Numbered from the stretch's first letter, positions 1 through 9,328 are shown. The stretch: 64,000 bases of DNA from Prevotella sp. (GCA_022486815.1 JAKVJW010000003.1:1-64000), one strand, 5' to 3'. Notes: generated from the sequence alone by a model not told the origin. Program-made: numbers and translations.

Positions 1-71
1 TACTGCCTGTCTGTTTTATGATAATCTTTTCAAAGAACTCTTTCTTTGCTCCCGGGCTCTTCGTCCGAAAG
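1..71 (-). other. Probable rRNA operon leader (left part outside window)
   Basis: Read on the minus strand, this stretch runs from a strong promoter toward the left edge and contains AGTTCTTTGA (30-39), which resembles the boxA-like antitermination motif found in Bacteroidetes rRNA leaders. No open reading frame is present. The 16S gene itself would lie outside the window, so this is inferred from the leader pattern. Confidence 0.55.
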
Positions 72-77
72 CGGTTG

Positions 78-109
78 CAAAGATAGGGCTTTTGTTCCTA
101 ACCGCCAAA
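78..109 (-). promoter_or_regulatory. Strong Bacteroidetes promoter reading left
   Basis: On the minus strand, TTTG (plus 106-109) is followed after exactly 20 bp by TATCTTTG (plus 78-85). This is a full match to the Bacteroidetes -33/-7 consensus. It points out of the window and probably drives an rRNA operon. Confidence 0.75.
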
Positions 110-386
110 TCTTTCGGGGGGAAATTTTAAAAAAAATGCTATTATTTCTGCTTTCTTGACAAAAGAAAATGGACCGGAAACAGCATATATACAGGGCTTA
201 CAATACGCAGTAAACAATATATCAGGAACTTAACGCTTATGATCCGCACTCGGACAGTTTTGAATAAAAAAAATAAAAATATTCTTCCTTAAAGGAACGC
301 AAATTTACACTGACATCCATAAATAAGCCCAATACCTTATGCTAACAGATCATTCGATATCATAAAGTATAGGATAAATACTCAAA

Positions 387-428
387 AGAAAGGGGGTAGC
401 TTTTATAAAAAAGCTACCCCCCCTTTCT
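387..428. terminator. Strong hairpin, probable terminator
   Basis: Arms AGAAAGGGGGTAGCTTTT (387-404) and a near-complementary arm ending at 428 form a long G/C-centred stem with A/T tails on both sides, so it could terminate from either direction. It lies downstream of the small minus-strand ORF at 554-685 and upstream of the rRNA-type promoter. It would insulate that promoter from leftward read-through. Confidence 0.65.
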
Positions 429-553
429 ATAAAAATAGATATTCCACCTAATCAACATCAGATAGTCAAACTAATTGATACCATCTGTTTAAAACAGATC
501 AAACGTGTGATTTTTGTAATCGATAGGACGAGAAACTGACTAAAACAGTTCAA

Positions 554-685
554 TCACCCATACCAGATATCTGCACTGATCTTATGATTCTCTCTTTCGT
601 TATTTCCAGAATCATCTTTCTTTGTATTTCTACACGTGTAGTCTACAAAAATCTGTTCAATCATTTCATTCTTCTTGTTTTTCAT
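554..685 (-). CDS. Possible 43-residue small protein
   Basis: An ATG at 683-685 opens a 43-codon frame ending in TGA at 554-556. The product is charged and hydrophilic, starts MKNKKNEMIEQI and ends SADIWYG. It has no signal peptide or membrane segment and I do not recognise it. Support comes from context: a TATCTTTG promoter element at 853-860 and a strong hairpin at 387-428 frame it as one transcription unit. A 13-codon frame (723-764) precedes it in the leader. It could instead be a chance frame within a small RNA. Confidence 0.35.
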   Translation of the reverse strand: MKNKKNEMIEQIFVDYTCRNTKKDDSGNNERENHKISADIWYG

Positions 686-852
686 AATAAGAAATCTTTA
701 AAAGTCTTTGAAATATTGAATTTCAGTTGCTCACTTTGAGCTTTAAGATGATATTAAGTTTCATGCCTTTTCACTCTATCAGAAGATCAAACAACTTTAT
801 TGTTTAAAATCGACTCTAATAAAGTAGGAAGAACACTCTTATTCTCCAAACT

Positions 853-860
853 CAAAGATA
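853..860 (-). promoter_or_regulatory. Promoter -7 element for the small unit
   Basis: CAAAGATA on plus reads TATCTTTG on minus, the commonest Bacteroidetes -7 form. No clean TTTG lies 20 bp upstream. It would give a leader of about 160 nt before the 43-codon frame. Apart from these sites and a 13-codon frame, I see nothing in 686-1058. Confidence 0.4.
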
Positions 861-1058
861 ATACAGAAAATCAATATATCTTCCAATTAAAGAATAATTT
901 TATTCTTTTTTAAATAATCAATAGACTCTTTTAAAAAACAGATTAAAAAAACGTTCTTGGCCTTAAAAAGAACAAGGTAATAAAAGGTTAATATAAAGAA
1001 ACATCAAAGTTGACTTTTCAGACAAGATCCTATATCTTCCCAAACTCGCATTCTCTAA

Positions 1059-1619
1059 TTACCGCTCATTCAGTCGCTTCTTTATAATAGCAGGGTTACC
1101 TGCCACCATGCAATCATCAGGAACATCATGTACAACAACAGATCCTGCTCCGACAATACATCTTCTACCAATTTTGACCCCAGGGCAGACAATAACGCCA
1201 CCACCAAGCCATGTATCTGCTCCAATCGAAATAGGATGGCCCACCTCAACAGTACCTCTACGTAATATCGGATCGACAGGATGAGAAACGGTATAAAGCT
1301 GGCACATAGGGCCTATCCTCACATTTTCCCCCAAATAAATAAATGCGCCATCAAGAAAACAACAATTATAATTGATAAATACATTATGCCCTACTTTAAT
1401 ACCATTCCCATGATCACAATGAAAAGGAGGACAAACTTTAGAGTTATCAGGAATATCCGGAATTATTTCTTGAAGGGCATCTCTGTAACCTGGAGAGCAA
1501 AGAGTCATTTGATTCAACTTTTGGCAAACTCTTTTACTATGGTTCAAACTAGAAAGAATTTCAGGATCAGTAAAATCATAGAACTCCTCACTCCGCATTT
1601 TCTCAAATTCAGTTTTCAT
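1059..1619 (-). CDS. Maltose/galactoside O-acetyltransferase-like hexapeptide-repeat protein
   Basis: This 186-residue protein is a left-handed beta-helix acetyltransferase of the LacA/Maa group, which moves acetyl from acetyl-CoA to a sugar hydroxyl in the cytoplasm. An N-terminal helical region (about residues 1-60, with the typical MRSEEFYDFTDPEI start) is followed by hexapeptide repeats (about 65-180), including the INYNCCFLDGA and IGPMCQLYT stretches and the conserved HPVDP segment whose His is the usual catalytic base. The length matches the family. It is followed on the same strand by no close partner, so its substrate cannot be inferred from context. Alternative: a related sugar acetyltransferase such as one acting on surface polysaccharide. 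Confidence 0.85.
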   Translation of the reverse strand: MKTEFEKMRSEEFYDFTDPEILSSLNHSKRVCQKLNQMTLCSPGYRDALQEIIPDIPDNSKVCPPFHCDHGNGIKVGHNVFINYNCCFLDGAFIYLGENVRIGPMCQLYTVSHPVDPILRRGTVEVGHPISIGADTWLGGGVIVCPGVKIGRRCIVGAGSVVVHDVPDDCMVAGNPAIIKKRLNER

Positions 1620-1675
1620 AATTTAAAAATTTGCAATCAACTATTTTACCAATCCTAAAAAACGACTATTCCCTA

Positions 1676-2434
1676 TCAGTTCTTCAAAAGTTCATCTTTC
1701 GTAAAATTAATAGTCAATTTTTTCCCTGTTCTTGCATTCGAATAATCAAAAACGACTCCAATTCCAGCATTAGCTGCCAAAGAGGTAAATTGCTTTAAAT
1801 CTATATCCACAAATACATTCTGAAGAATATAACTCTTTAAAGTTTTCAGATCCAGATCAGCCCGGAAAGCTTTAGGATCAACAAGTAAAACTACTTCCAG
1901 ATTATCAGGGGTAACTTTCATCTGCCCCAATTTGTTCAAATCATCAAAATCATTCGGTGCGGTCAGATTACCAATTGCAACTTTCCCCCTCAATTCTTCT
2001 AAAGGAGAAACCTTCCCGCCTAAAAGCTGTTCAACCTTTTCTACCGGAGCAACAGCCTTTACAATCTTTTTTGATCGGCTATTGCGAAATGTAAAGGAAA
2101 GGGCGCCTTTATTATGAACTAAAGATTGAGCCATGGATTGTAAACTCCCCTTATTACCAAAAAAGAACAAAGTCATTCCTGTTGCTAAATCCTCTTTCTC
2201 TTGATTAATCAGTCCCTCATTTATCTTTCCATTATCCTTTATATCCACAACTAAATTAACCGTATTATTAGCACCATCATAATCCGCTTCCGTCACAGAT
2301 GCCCAATCGGCAAACTTTAGCGGCAATTGTGAACTAATACTTTTTGTTTGTGATTTCAAGGGATTATTTGAACAACTTGTCATTGTAAGGACAACAACTA
2401 ATAATAGCATTAAAGCAGATGTGCTCTTTCTCAT
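1676..2434 (-). CDS. Unknown lipoprotein, 252 residues
   Basis: An N-terminal lipoprotein signal is clear: Met-Arg-Lys, a hydrophobic stretch of leucines and valines, then TSCSNN with the lipidated Cys near residue 21. The rest is soluble, with alternating hydrophobic residues that suggest mixed alpha/beta structure and no recognisable catalytic motif. It is probably anchored to the outer or inner membrane facing the periplasm. A TAACTTTG element lies about 60 bp upstream. It may be transcribed on its own or read into the acetyltransferase gene 56 bp downstream. I do not recognise the family. Confidence 0.75.
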   Translation of the reverse strand: MRKSTSALMLLLVVVLTMTSCSNNPLKSQTKSISSQLPLKFADWASVTEADYDGANNTVNLVVDIKDNGKINEGLINQEKEDLATGMTLFFFGNKGSLQSMAQSLVHNKGALSFTFRNSRSKKIVKAVAPVEKVEQLLGGKVSPLEELRGKVAIGNLTAPNDFDDLNKLGQMKVTPDNLEVVLLVDPKAFRADLDLKTLKSYILQNVFVDIDLKQFTSLAANAGIGVVFDYSNARTGKKLTINFTKDELLKN

Positions 2435-2492
2435 ATTTTATATTTTTGAGTTAAAATTCGTGTTAATCACTGCAAATTCAATTGACCGTTTT

Positions 2493-2500
2493 CAAAGTTA
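2493..2500 (-). promoter_or_regulatory. Possible promoter -7 for the lipoprotein gene
   Basis: CAAAGTTA on plus reads TAACTTTG on minus, a match to TAnnTTTG, about 60 bp before the ATG at 2434. No TTTG at the expected -33 spacing, so support is partial. Confidence 0.35.
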
Positions 2501-2696
2501 AACAATTTTTCTCAGAACTTGTCTTACAAAAACTAAAATTGCAATGTTTTAGGAAATCGTAACAATAAGTATCTTAAGATAAAAGCATAAAGCACGAATT
2601 CAGCAAAACACATTAAAAAACAATCCCAGCAAGCCCATTTCCTCTCATAAGATTCTTACTACCGATAAATTAAGAGGGAAATTCCCCTATCACCTT

Positions 2697-3647
2697 TTAT
2701 TTGAGTTCGCTTCCTAAATCATTACGATACAACCCATCAATAATTGAATCAGCTAAAGAGATATTTGGCACTAGAATGGACTTGCTATGTAAACATTCAC
2801 TAGCCTTCAAAAAGATTTCAGCGGCCGGTACAATGACATCCGCGCGATCATCTTTCAAATGAAAAGCACGAATACGTTCCTCTATACTCATTGGCTTTAA
2901 GACATCATACATTTGCTTCAGATCTGATACAGGTAGTTCATAATGGTCATTCTTAGGTTTAATCAACTTATATAATTTATTAATATTACCTCCAGAGCCA
3001 AGGATACAGATATCAGAAAACTTCGATGCAAAACTTTTCATCTCGTTTTCAAATCTCAGCTTTATATCTTTTGTTACCTTTCCTCCAAGCAAACGCAAGG
3101 TACCGATATTAAAAGAACGACTATCTATAAGTGTCCCATCATGGATAAGAGAAACCTCTGTACTACCACCACCGACATCCATATATACGAAATTGCTAGT
3201 TTCAGAAGCATCCGTTTCTGCTAACTGCCCAGAAGAACGCAAAGCAGCCACTTCCATAAAATCATTACAAAGCAGACGTGCTTCTTCTGCTCCTGGAATA
3301 ATCTCGAGGTGTATTCCGGTTTTCTTGCTTACTCTTTTCAAAATCTTACATCCATTCTCTGCGTCTCTCATTGCAGAAGTAGCACAAGCACGATAAGCCT
3401 TCACATCATTCAACTTCATAAATTCTTTGAAGCCCTTCAACATGTGAACCATTTTGTATTCACGTTCCTTAGATATCCTTCCAAGGGTAAATACATCCTT
3501 TCCCAAACGTAAAGGAACGCGAATAAACATGACCCTCTTATTACGTTCCTCTTCTACCCGCGCATTCTCATCAAAACGCTTGATAAGGAGTCGGGCTCCA
3601 TTAGAACCAATATCTATTGCTGCAATATTAAATGCCAATTTTTTCAC
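2697..3647 (-). CDS. ppx: Exopolyphosphatase / Ppx-GppA family phosphatase
   Basis: This 316-residue protein belongs to the Ppx/GppA family, which hydrolyses polyphosphate ends or pppGpp in the cytoplasm. The actin-like ATPase fold shows its phosphate 1 motif near the start (AIDIGSNGARLLI) and the phosphate 2 motif DVGGGSTEVS at about residue 170. A third glycine-rich motif ILGSGGNINKL follows. It ends without the C-terminal HD-type domain of long E. coli Ppx, as in short single-module members. It lies 16 bp downstream of ppk on the same strand, so the two are almost certainly one operon that makes and degrades polyphosphate. GppA-type activity cannot be excluded. Confidence 0.9.
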   Translation of the reverse strand: MKKLAFNIAAIDIGSNGARLLIKRFDENARVEEERNKRVMFIRVPLRLGKDVFTLGRISKEREYKMVHMLKGFKEFMKLNDVKAYRACATSAMRDAENGCKILKRVSKKTGIHLEIIPGAEEARLLCNDFMEVAALRSSGQLAETDASETSNFVYMDVGGGSTEVSLIHDGTLIDSRSFNIGTLRLLGGKVTKDIKLRFENEMKSFASKFSDICILGSGGNINKLYKLIKPKNDHYELPVSDLKQMYDVLKPMSIEERIRAFHLKDDRADVIVPAAEIFLKASECLHSKSILVPNISLADSIIDGLYRNDLGSELK

Positions 3648-3663
3648 TACTTATACAAATAAA

Positions 3664-5730
3664 TTATTGACAGATTTCCTGATGATATACCTTAAAAAGT
3701 TCGTACTGCGAACGAAATGGTTGTTCACCTTCTTTTACTCTTTGAATTTCATTTGTTCCCTTACCATCCACAATTCTTCCATTTGTTGTATCCTTCAGAC
3801 CATAATCCACAGTACGGAGAAGATCCCTTCTCAAATCCTCATCATAAACAGGTGCCATCACTTCTATACGACTGACCAGATTACGAGGCATCCAGTCAGC
3901 ACTACCAAGATAATAACGATTCTTTCCTCCATTACAAAAGATCAAGATACGGGAATGCTCCAGATAACGATCGATAATACCCACTGCAAGGACATTAGTA
4001 CTACATCCCGGAATGCCGGGAACTAAAGAACAATCTCCTCGTACCAAGAGTTCGATCTTAACCCCTGACTTCGAAGCTTGATAAATCTTCTTTATTATAT
4101 CATGATCCGTAATATGATTGATTTTTATTTTCATCCAAGCCTCACTGCCTGACTTTGCGTTTCTGATTTCGGTATCAATCATACGAAGAACACGATTTTT
4201 CATAGCATTAGGAGAAACCAGCAACTCTCGAAAACGAACTTGTGAAAAAGGACGTTTAATAAATTCAAAAACACGTGCCACATCATTAACGATTCCGGGA
4301 CGAGCCGTCATCATAAAATAATCAGTATATATTTTTGCATTCTTTTCATGAAAATTTCCTGTTCCAATACAGGCTATATTGCCTTTTCTTGATTCAATAA
4401 AGAGAAGTTTGGAATGTATCTTCAATCCTTCCACACCAAAGATAACATTTATCCCTTCCTCCTGCATCCTTTTACTCCACTTGATATTACTTTCTTCATC
4501 GAAACGTGCCAGAAGTTCAACCACTGCTGTTACCTTTTTGCCATTATGCGCAGCATTGATCAAAGCCTTCACCACCTTAGAATCTTTAGCCAAACGATAA
4601 AGAGTAGTCTTTATTCCTTTCACTTCCGGTTTAATGGCAGCCTCTTGGAGAACTCGTATATAACCATCAAAACTATGATAAGGGACATGTATAAATCTAT
4701 CTTTTTCACGAATCTGATCTAATATACTTCTCCGGGAAAGAAATTCCGGTTTCATAATTTGAGGCCATTTTTTATATTTCAGTTCAGTATGCCCGCAATC
4801 TGGAAATGTCATTAGATCCTTATGATTCTGGTAACGGCCACCGGCAAGAGACGTATCCAGTTCCTTCATATCCAGACGTTTCCGAATCTCTCTCACCATA
4901 TTCTTGGGCATATTCTGATCATAGATTACACGCACAGCCTCACCTTTCTTGCGAGAATTGACCCCTGCTGCAATCTTCTCCATCATGCCATAATCTGAAT
5001 AATTGTCCATCTCCATCTCTGCATCTTTAGTAAACTTAAAAGAATAAGCACGGTAAGTACTATTCTTCAAGCCAATGAAGACCAAAGGCAGGCAATATCG
5101 AACCACATCGTCCAGATAAATTATATTGTCAAATCCTTCACTAGAAGGTACATGTACCCAACGACCATAATACCTATCAGGCACTTTTACTACGACATAG
5201 CGCACCTTTCCTGATTCTATTTCTGTACGCTCAACCAATAAATAAATACGATTATCCTCAAGAGAAGTCAACTTTGGAATTTGAGACATCCAAATAGGAT
5301 TAATACTTCCATTAAGTTTCTGGTAAAAGAAATTTGTCAAGAACTTTTTCTGCTCGTCATTCAAGCGATTTTCAGAAAGGAGACGTATCTTATATTTTTC
5401 AAGTTCTTGAAAGACCTGTTTTGTACATTCTGTATATTCTAAAGAATGCGATTTGTTGAGTTGATTGATTGTTCTCAAAGTATGTTTTATCGTCTCACGC
5501 AGCGATTTACTCAATTCCTTATTATCAACAAATCGACTTAATGCAGCCACTCTAACCCGGAAGAACTCATCAAGGTTATTGGAATAGATTCCCAAGAAAG
5601 AAAGACGCTCCAAAAGCGGGACATATTCTTTCTCAGCTTCTTGAAGGATACGATGGTTAAAATACATCCAACTTACATCACGGGACACGTAAGCATTCTT
5701 CAATTTTATGTTACTTTTCATTAGCTCCAA
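3664..5730 (-). CDS. ppk1: Polyphosphate kinase 1
   Basis: This 688-residue enzyme reversibly polymerises ATP gamma-phosphate into polyphosphate. N, head, C1 and C2 domains are all present at normal length. The N domain starts with the typical SRDVSWMYFNHRILQEA and carries LDEFFRVRVAAL. Catalytic histidines fall in GLKIHSKLLF (about residue 438) and EHSRILIF (about 591), matching the two conserved histidines of the E. coli enzyme. It ends 16 bp before ppx and begins 69 bp after the leucine-rich-repeat gene on the same strand, so a three-gene transcript is possible. Confidence 0.95.
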   Translation of the reverse strand: MELMKSNIKLKNAYVSRDVSWMYFNHRILQEAEKEYVPLLERLSFLGIYSNNLDEFFRVRVAALSRFVDNKELSKSLRETIKHTLRTINQLNKSHSLEYTECTKQVFQELEKYKIRLLSENRLNDEQKKFLTNFFYQKLNGSINPIWMSQIPKLTSLEDNRIYLLVERTEIESGKVRYVVVKVPDRYYGRWVHVPSSEGFDNIIYLDDVVRYCLPLVFIGLKNSTYRAYSFKFTKDAEMEMDNYSDYGMMEKIAAGVNSRKKGEAVRVIYDQNMPKNMVREIRKRLDMKELDTSLAGGRYQNHKDLMTFPDCGHTELKYKKWPQIMKPEFLSRRSILDQIREKDRFIHVPYHSFDGYIRVLQEAAIKPEVKGIKTTLYRLAKDSKVVKALINAAHNGKKVTAVVELLARFDEESNIKWSKRMQEEGINVIFGVEGLKIHSKLLFIESRKGNIACIGTGNFHEKNAKIYTDYFMMTARPGIVNDVARVFEFIKRPFSQVRFRELLVSPNAMKNRVLRMIDTEIRNAKSGSEAWMKIKINHITDHDIIKKIYQASKSGVKIELLVRGDCSLVPGIPGCSTNVLAVGIIDRYLEHSRILIFCNGGKNRYYLGSADWMPRNLVSRIEVMAPVYDEDLRRDLLRTVDYGLKDTTNGRIVDGKGTNEIQRVKEGEQPFRSQYELFKVYHQEICQ

Positions 5731-5799
5731 TCTTACTTATCAGATATTAGAGGAACAGGTCTCAACAATTCTCCAGCAGTCTTTTTTCTAATCAACAAA

Positions 5800-6498
5800 T
5801 CAACTTTTTTTTCCGTGTTTACCCTTACTCTTGTTTGAACTGTTTTTTTTATTTTTTACCGACGCTTCGTTCTCTATTTCTTTCTTTTGAATTGCCCTAT
5901 CGGCCTTCTTTTTCAGTTCATTTGCAGAATCGGCCTTAATCGTATCACAATCTACAACAATATAATCAGTATCTCCGTCATCGAAATGAAGAGCTTTACG
6001 AAATTTTTTAACAGCTCCGCAAGGAACAATAATATTAGCTAATCGTTCACTATCCTCAAAAGTATGGCGGCTAAGATGATTGGGGATTCCGGAGAAATCA
6101 ACTGTTTTAAGAGTATTGCAATCAGAAAAGGCGAAGCCCTCTATCCGCTCTACAGACTCTGGAATATTAACTACCTCAAGGGAATCACAACCTGTAAATG
6201 CGTCTTTTTCTATAGTTGTCACCGAAGAAGGAATCGTTACTTTTTTTAGATCCTTTTTCTTATAGAATGCTTTTTGTCCTATTATTTCCACACCTTCAGG
6301 AATTTCAAAATTCTCACCTTCATAAAGACAATAAATCATCCGTTTATGATCAGCAGAATAAACCGCCTTATTGTCAAATTCAAAATGGTCACCTGAAATT
6401 TTCTGTAATGCTAAATTAATAACCAACTCATCAAATTTGCTATTTTTTTTTGAATCCTTCTTGAGAATTTCAAGAATAGCCTTCTTATTTTCTTTCAT
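5800..6498 (-). CDS. BspA-type leucine-rich repeat protein
   Basis: This 232-residue protein has three to four BspA/LRR_5 repeats (about residues 65-150), visible as IPEGVEIIGQKAFY, IPSSVTTIEKDAF and IPESVERIEGFAF, each with the characteristic phrase ending in an AF pair. There is no signal peptide, so unlike surface BspA proteins it appears cytoplasmic. The C-terminal 45 residues are very rich in Lys, Asn and Ser. It precedes ppk by 69 bp. Its partner and role are unknown. Confidence 0.75.
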   Translation of the reverse strand: MKENKKAILEILKKDSKKNSKFDELVINLALQKISGDHFEFDNKAVYSADHKRMIYCLYEGENFEIPEGVEIIGQKAFYKKKDLKKVTIPSSVTTIEKDAFTGCDSLEVVNIPESVERIEGFAFSDCNTLKTVDFSGIPNHLSRHTFEDSERLANIIVPCGAVKKFRKALHFDDGDTDYIVVDCDTIKADSANELKKKADRAIQKKEIENEASVKNKKNSSNKSKGKHGKKS

Positions 6499-6528
6499 TC
6501 AATTTATGTAATTGATATTTCATTTCTG

Positions 6529-6536
6529 CAAATATA
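6529..6536 (-). promoter_or_regulatory. Possible promoter -7 for LRR-ppk-ppx
   Basis: CAAATATA on plus reads TATATTTG on minus, matching TAnnTTTG, 31 bp before the ATG at 6498. No good -33 TTTG is seen. Confidence 0.4.
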
Positions 6537-6644
6537 AGATGAATTCTCGAAATGATAATGTCTTAGATATTACTATTCTGTTAAAATCAGGTTACAGAAT
6601 AAATCTTTCGTTAATATCTTCAAATCTATACCACCATAGATTGT

Positions 6645-7865
6645 CTATACTATCCGCTTCTCCAAATTTGCCCTGATAGCAGCTATAAAATCTTTAGAAT
6701 TCACCGGTTTCGCCTCAACACCTTCCATAAGATGTACCAAATCCTTCGTACTGATACCAGCATTCAATGTATCAAAGCAAGCACCTTCAAGTTGATTACC
6801 AAAATTCTGCAACTCATCAATATGATCCAACTCTCCACGTTTACGAAGTGCTCCACTCCAAGCAAAAATGGTAGCAATAGGATTTGTTGAGGTCTCTTCA
6901 CCTTTCAGATAGCGATAATAGTGACGGGTCACAGTACCATGAGCTGCTTCATACTCATATTTACCATCTGGATTAACGAGAACAGAAGTCATCATGGCCA
7001 GAGAACCAAAAGCAGTAGACAGCATATCACTCATCACATCTCCATCATAATTTTTACAAGCCCAGATAAATCCACCTTTACTACGTATAACACGAGCAAC
7101 CGCATCATCTATCAATGTATAGAAATAGACAATACCAAGTTCCTTGAAGATTTCCTTATATTCTTTTTCAAAGACCTCATTAAAGATCTCACGAAATCGT
7201 GCATCGTATGTCTTCGAAATTGTATCCTTCGTAGCAAACCACAGATCTTGTTTACTTTCTACAGCAAACTTAAAACAACTCTCTGCAAAAGAGTGGATAC
7301 TTTTATCCGTGTTATGTATACCCTGAATGACTCCTGGACCAGAAAAATCATGAATAACATGTTCTTGTCTCTTACCGCTTTCCCCTTGAAAGACCAACAT
7401 GGCAGTTCCAGGTTCGTCGGTTCGAATCTCCGTATTTTTATAGACATCCCCATAAGCATGCCGGGCAATCGTAATAGGCTTTTCCCAACCTTTTACCAAC
7501 GGATGGATACTTGGAATAATAATCGGTGCACGAAAGACGGTGCCATCCATAATACTTCGGATCGTTCCATTCGGACTTTTCCACATTTTATGCAAATGAT
7601 ATTCCGTCATCCGTTGCGCATTCGGTGTAATTGTAGCACATTTCACTGCAACGCCATATTTTAATGCTGCATCAGAAGCTTCTATTGTTACTTTATCCCC
7701 CGTCTTATCACGATTTGGCAAACCCAAATCATAATATTCTGATTTCAGATCCACAAAAGGTAGAATGAGTTCGTCTTTAATCCACTTCCATAATATACGG
7801 GTCATCTCATCGCCGTCCATCTCCACAATAGGAGTACTCATCTTGATTCTGTCCATGCTATTCAT
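6645..7865 (-). CDS. icd: NADP-dependent isocitrate dehydrogenase
   Basis: This 406-residue enzyme converts isocitrate to 2-oxoglutarate and CO2 in the citrate cycle, making NADPH. It is of the eukaryote-like type II homodimer class, as shown by TPIVEMDGDEMTRI near the start, the substrate segment SPNGTIRSIMDGTVFRAPI and the metal-binding DGDVMSDMLSTAFGSLAMM region. The cofactor region EAAHGTVTRHYY includes the HGT and R residues typical of NADP specificity. Length is normal. It has its own strong promoter (7933-7964). Confidence 0.95.
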   Translation of the reverse strand: MNSMDRIKMSTPIVEMDGDEMTRILWKWIKDELILPFVDLKSEYYDLGLPNRDKTGDKVTIEASDAALKYGVAVKCATITPNAQRMTEYHLHKMWKSPNGTIRSIMDGTVFRAPIIIPSIHPLVKGWEKPITIARHAYGDVYKNTEIRTDEPGTAMLVFQGESGKRQEHVIHDFSGPGVIQGIHNTDKSIHSFAESCFKFAVESKQDLWFATKDTISKTYDARFREIFNEVFEKEYKEIFKELGIVYFYTLIDDAVARVIRSKGGFIWACKNYDGDVMSDMLSTAFGSLAMMTSVLVNPDGKYEYEAAHGTVTRHYYRYLKGEETSTNPIATIFAWSGALRKRGELDHIDELQNFGNQLEGACFDTLNAGISTKDLVHLMEGVEAKPVNSKDFIAAIRANLEKRIV

Positions 7866-7932
7866 ATTTATGATTTATTCACACTGATCAAACTATACTC
7901 ATTTATTTTCGACTACCTTCATATCACTTTTA

Positions 7933-7964
7933 CAAAAGTAGCAGATTTACATGACCTTTCCAAA
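7933..7964 (-). promoter_or_regulatory. icd promoter
   Basis: On minus, TTTG (plus 7961-7964) precedes TACTTTTG (plus 7933-7940) by exactly 20 bp. This is a full Bacteroidetes consensus. The leader is about 60 nt. Between this and the OmpA-gene terminator (7965-8227) I see only AT-rich sequence. Confidence 0.7.
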
Positions 7965-8227
7965 AAACATATCTGTTTTTTTACAAAAGGATATAAAAAA
8001 ATGACCGAAATGAATAAAACTACATTTTTCACCCAAACCAATTAATGATTAGAATATCTACTAAAAGAGTTATCAACCAAACATCGTAAAAACGGCAAAT
8101 GACTCTATCTGAAAATAATACGAAAAAAAGACACCTCTTATATTAATAAAAAAGTTCTGAGATAAGAGAAAAAACTCAGTTTCTATATATTCCACTTGAA
8201 CCATTGCTATATAGAAAACTCACTGGT

Positions 8228-8263
8228 AAAAAAAATCTCCCGGAGAAAGATTTCACCGGGAGA
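8228..8263 (-). terminator. Terminator of the OmpA-family gene
   Basis: TCTCCCGG (8236-8243) and CCGGGAGA (8256-8263) form a perfect 8-bp stem. On the minus strand it is followed by a run of eight U residues. It lies 11 bp past the stop codon at 8274. Confidence 0.85.
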
Positions 8264-8273
8264 CATTCATTAT

Positions 8274-9143
8274 TTAATTATTAGTATTTCCATTCTGCTC
8301 TGCAGGAGCCTTATCAATCAAATCCATAAACTGGTCAAGTTTTGGAGTAATAATAATCTCTGTGCGGCGATTACGTTGCTTACCCAATTCTGTATCATTA
8401 CCAACAATCGGATTATATTCTCCACGACCACCAGCAGTTATACGCTTAGGATCTACCCCGAAATGATCTTGCAAATATTGAGCTACAGAAGTTGCACGTA
8501 ATGCAGAGAGATCCCAATTGTTACGAATATTCTTCATCAGAGAACTCTTTGAGTTCACAGGTACGTTATCCGTATTTCCTTCGATCAGGATATCATAAGT
8601 CTTATAATCCATGATAATCTTGGCAATTTTGCCCAATGTTTCCTCAGCACGATCGTTAATCAGATAAGAACCACTCTTGTAAAGCATATTATCAGCCAAA
8701 GATATGTACACTACACCTTTAAGAACCTTGACATTAACTTCGCTCAATTCATCCTTGCTCAGGGAACGGGTCAAATTATTAGTCAGCACCAAGTTCAGAG
8801 AATCACTTTTACTCTTGACTTCCACAAGGTGACGAATATATTGATTAGACTCATTGATCTGATCTACCAATTTGGAAATATTAATATTCGTTGAATTAGC
8901 GTTTGTCAAACTTTGATTCAAAGAATTTTGCAGAGCACCATAATCTTTTTTCTGCTGAGCGATCTGATCTTCCAAAGAAGTCACACGCGCATTAGCCGCA
9001 GACAGTTGCTCCTTTGTATCCTGATAATCAGTAGAAAGCTGCCGATTTTCAGTCTGACAATTCTCAAGAGCCTTTTTACTTGCACAACTAGAAACTAGAA
9101 GTGTACCTGCAATAAGGCTTAAAAACAATACGTTTTTCTTCAT
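8274..9143 (-). CDS. OmpA-family peptidoglycan-binding lipoprotein
   Basis: This 289-residue protein has a lipoprotein signal (hydrophobic segment then VSSCASKK, Cys near residue 20). A long coiled coil follows (about 30-115, rich in Gln, Asn, Leu and Ser), then a C-terminal OmpA domain (about 165-275). The domain shows the peptidoglycan-contacting NTDNVPV and the LSALRATSVAQYL and KQRNRRTEI segments with the conserved Asp and Arg that bind diaminopimelate. It probably tethers the outer membrane to the cell wall. It is monocistronic, with its own terminator and a TAACTTTG element upstream. Confidence 0.9.
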   Translation of the reverse strand: MKKNVLFLSLIAGTLLVSSCASKKALENCQTENRQLSTDYQDTKEQLSAANARVTSLEDQIAQQKKDYGALQNSLNQSLTNANSTNINISKLVDQINESNQYIRHLVEVKSKSDSLNLVLTNNLTRSLSKDELSEVNVKVLKGVVYISLADNMLYKSGSYLINDRAEETLGKIAKIIMDYKTYDILIEGNTDNVPVNSKSSLMKNIRNNWDLSALRATSVAQYLQDHFGVDPKRITAGGRGEYNPIVGNDTELGKQRNRRTEIIITPKLDQFMDLIDKAPAEQNGNTNN

Positions 9144-9214
9144 AATTATATCCTTTATTTTTTAGTTATTAATTGCTTACCAATATATTTTCCCTCAGAA
9201 GAAATCCTGATATG

Positions 9215-9222
9215 CAAAGTTA
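9215..9222 (-). promoter_or_regulatory. Possible promoter -7 for the OmpA-family gene
   Basis: CAAAGTTA on plus reads TAACTTTG on minus, about 70 bp before the ATG at 9143. No TTTG at 19-21 bp spacing. Confidence 0.4.
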
Positions 9223-9328
9223 TAAATAAGACGGCAAAATCACTTAAAAGGCAGAACCGTTTATATATTTTTAACTTCACGAAAAAGAAATTACTGAGTC
9301 TTAACGATTGCGATTAGAATAAAAGCGT

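Noticed and set aside
2669..2683. Small GGGAAATTCCC hairpin after ppx
   Set aside because: The stem is very short and has no T run, so it is not supported as a terminator.
3454..4026. 190-codon plus-strand frame opposite ppx and ppk
   Set aside because: It spans the end of one conserved gene and the start of another on the opposite strand; a shadow frame.
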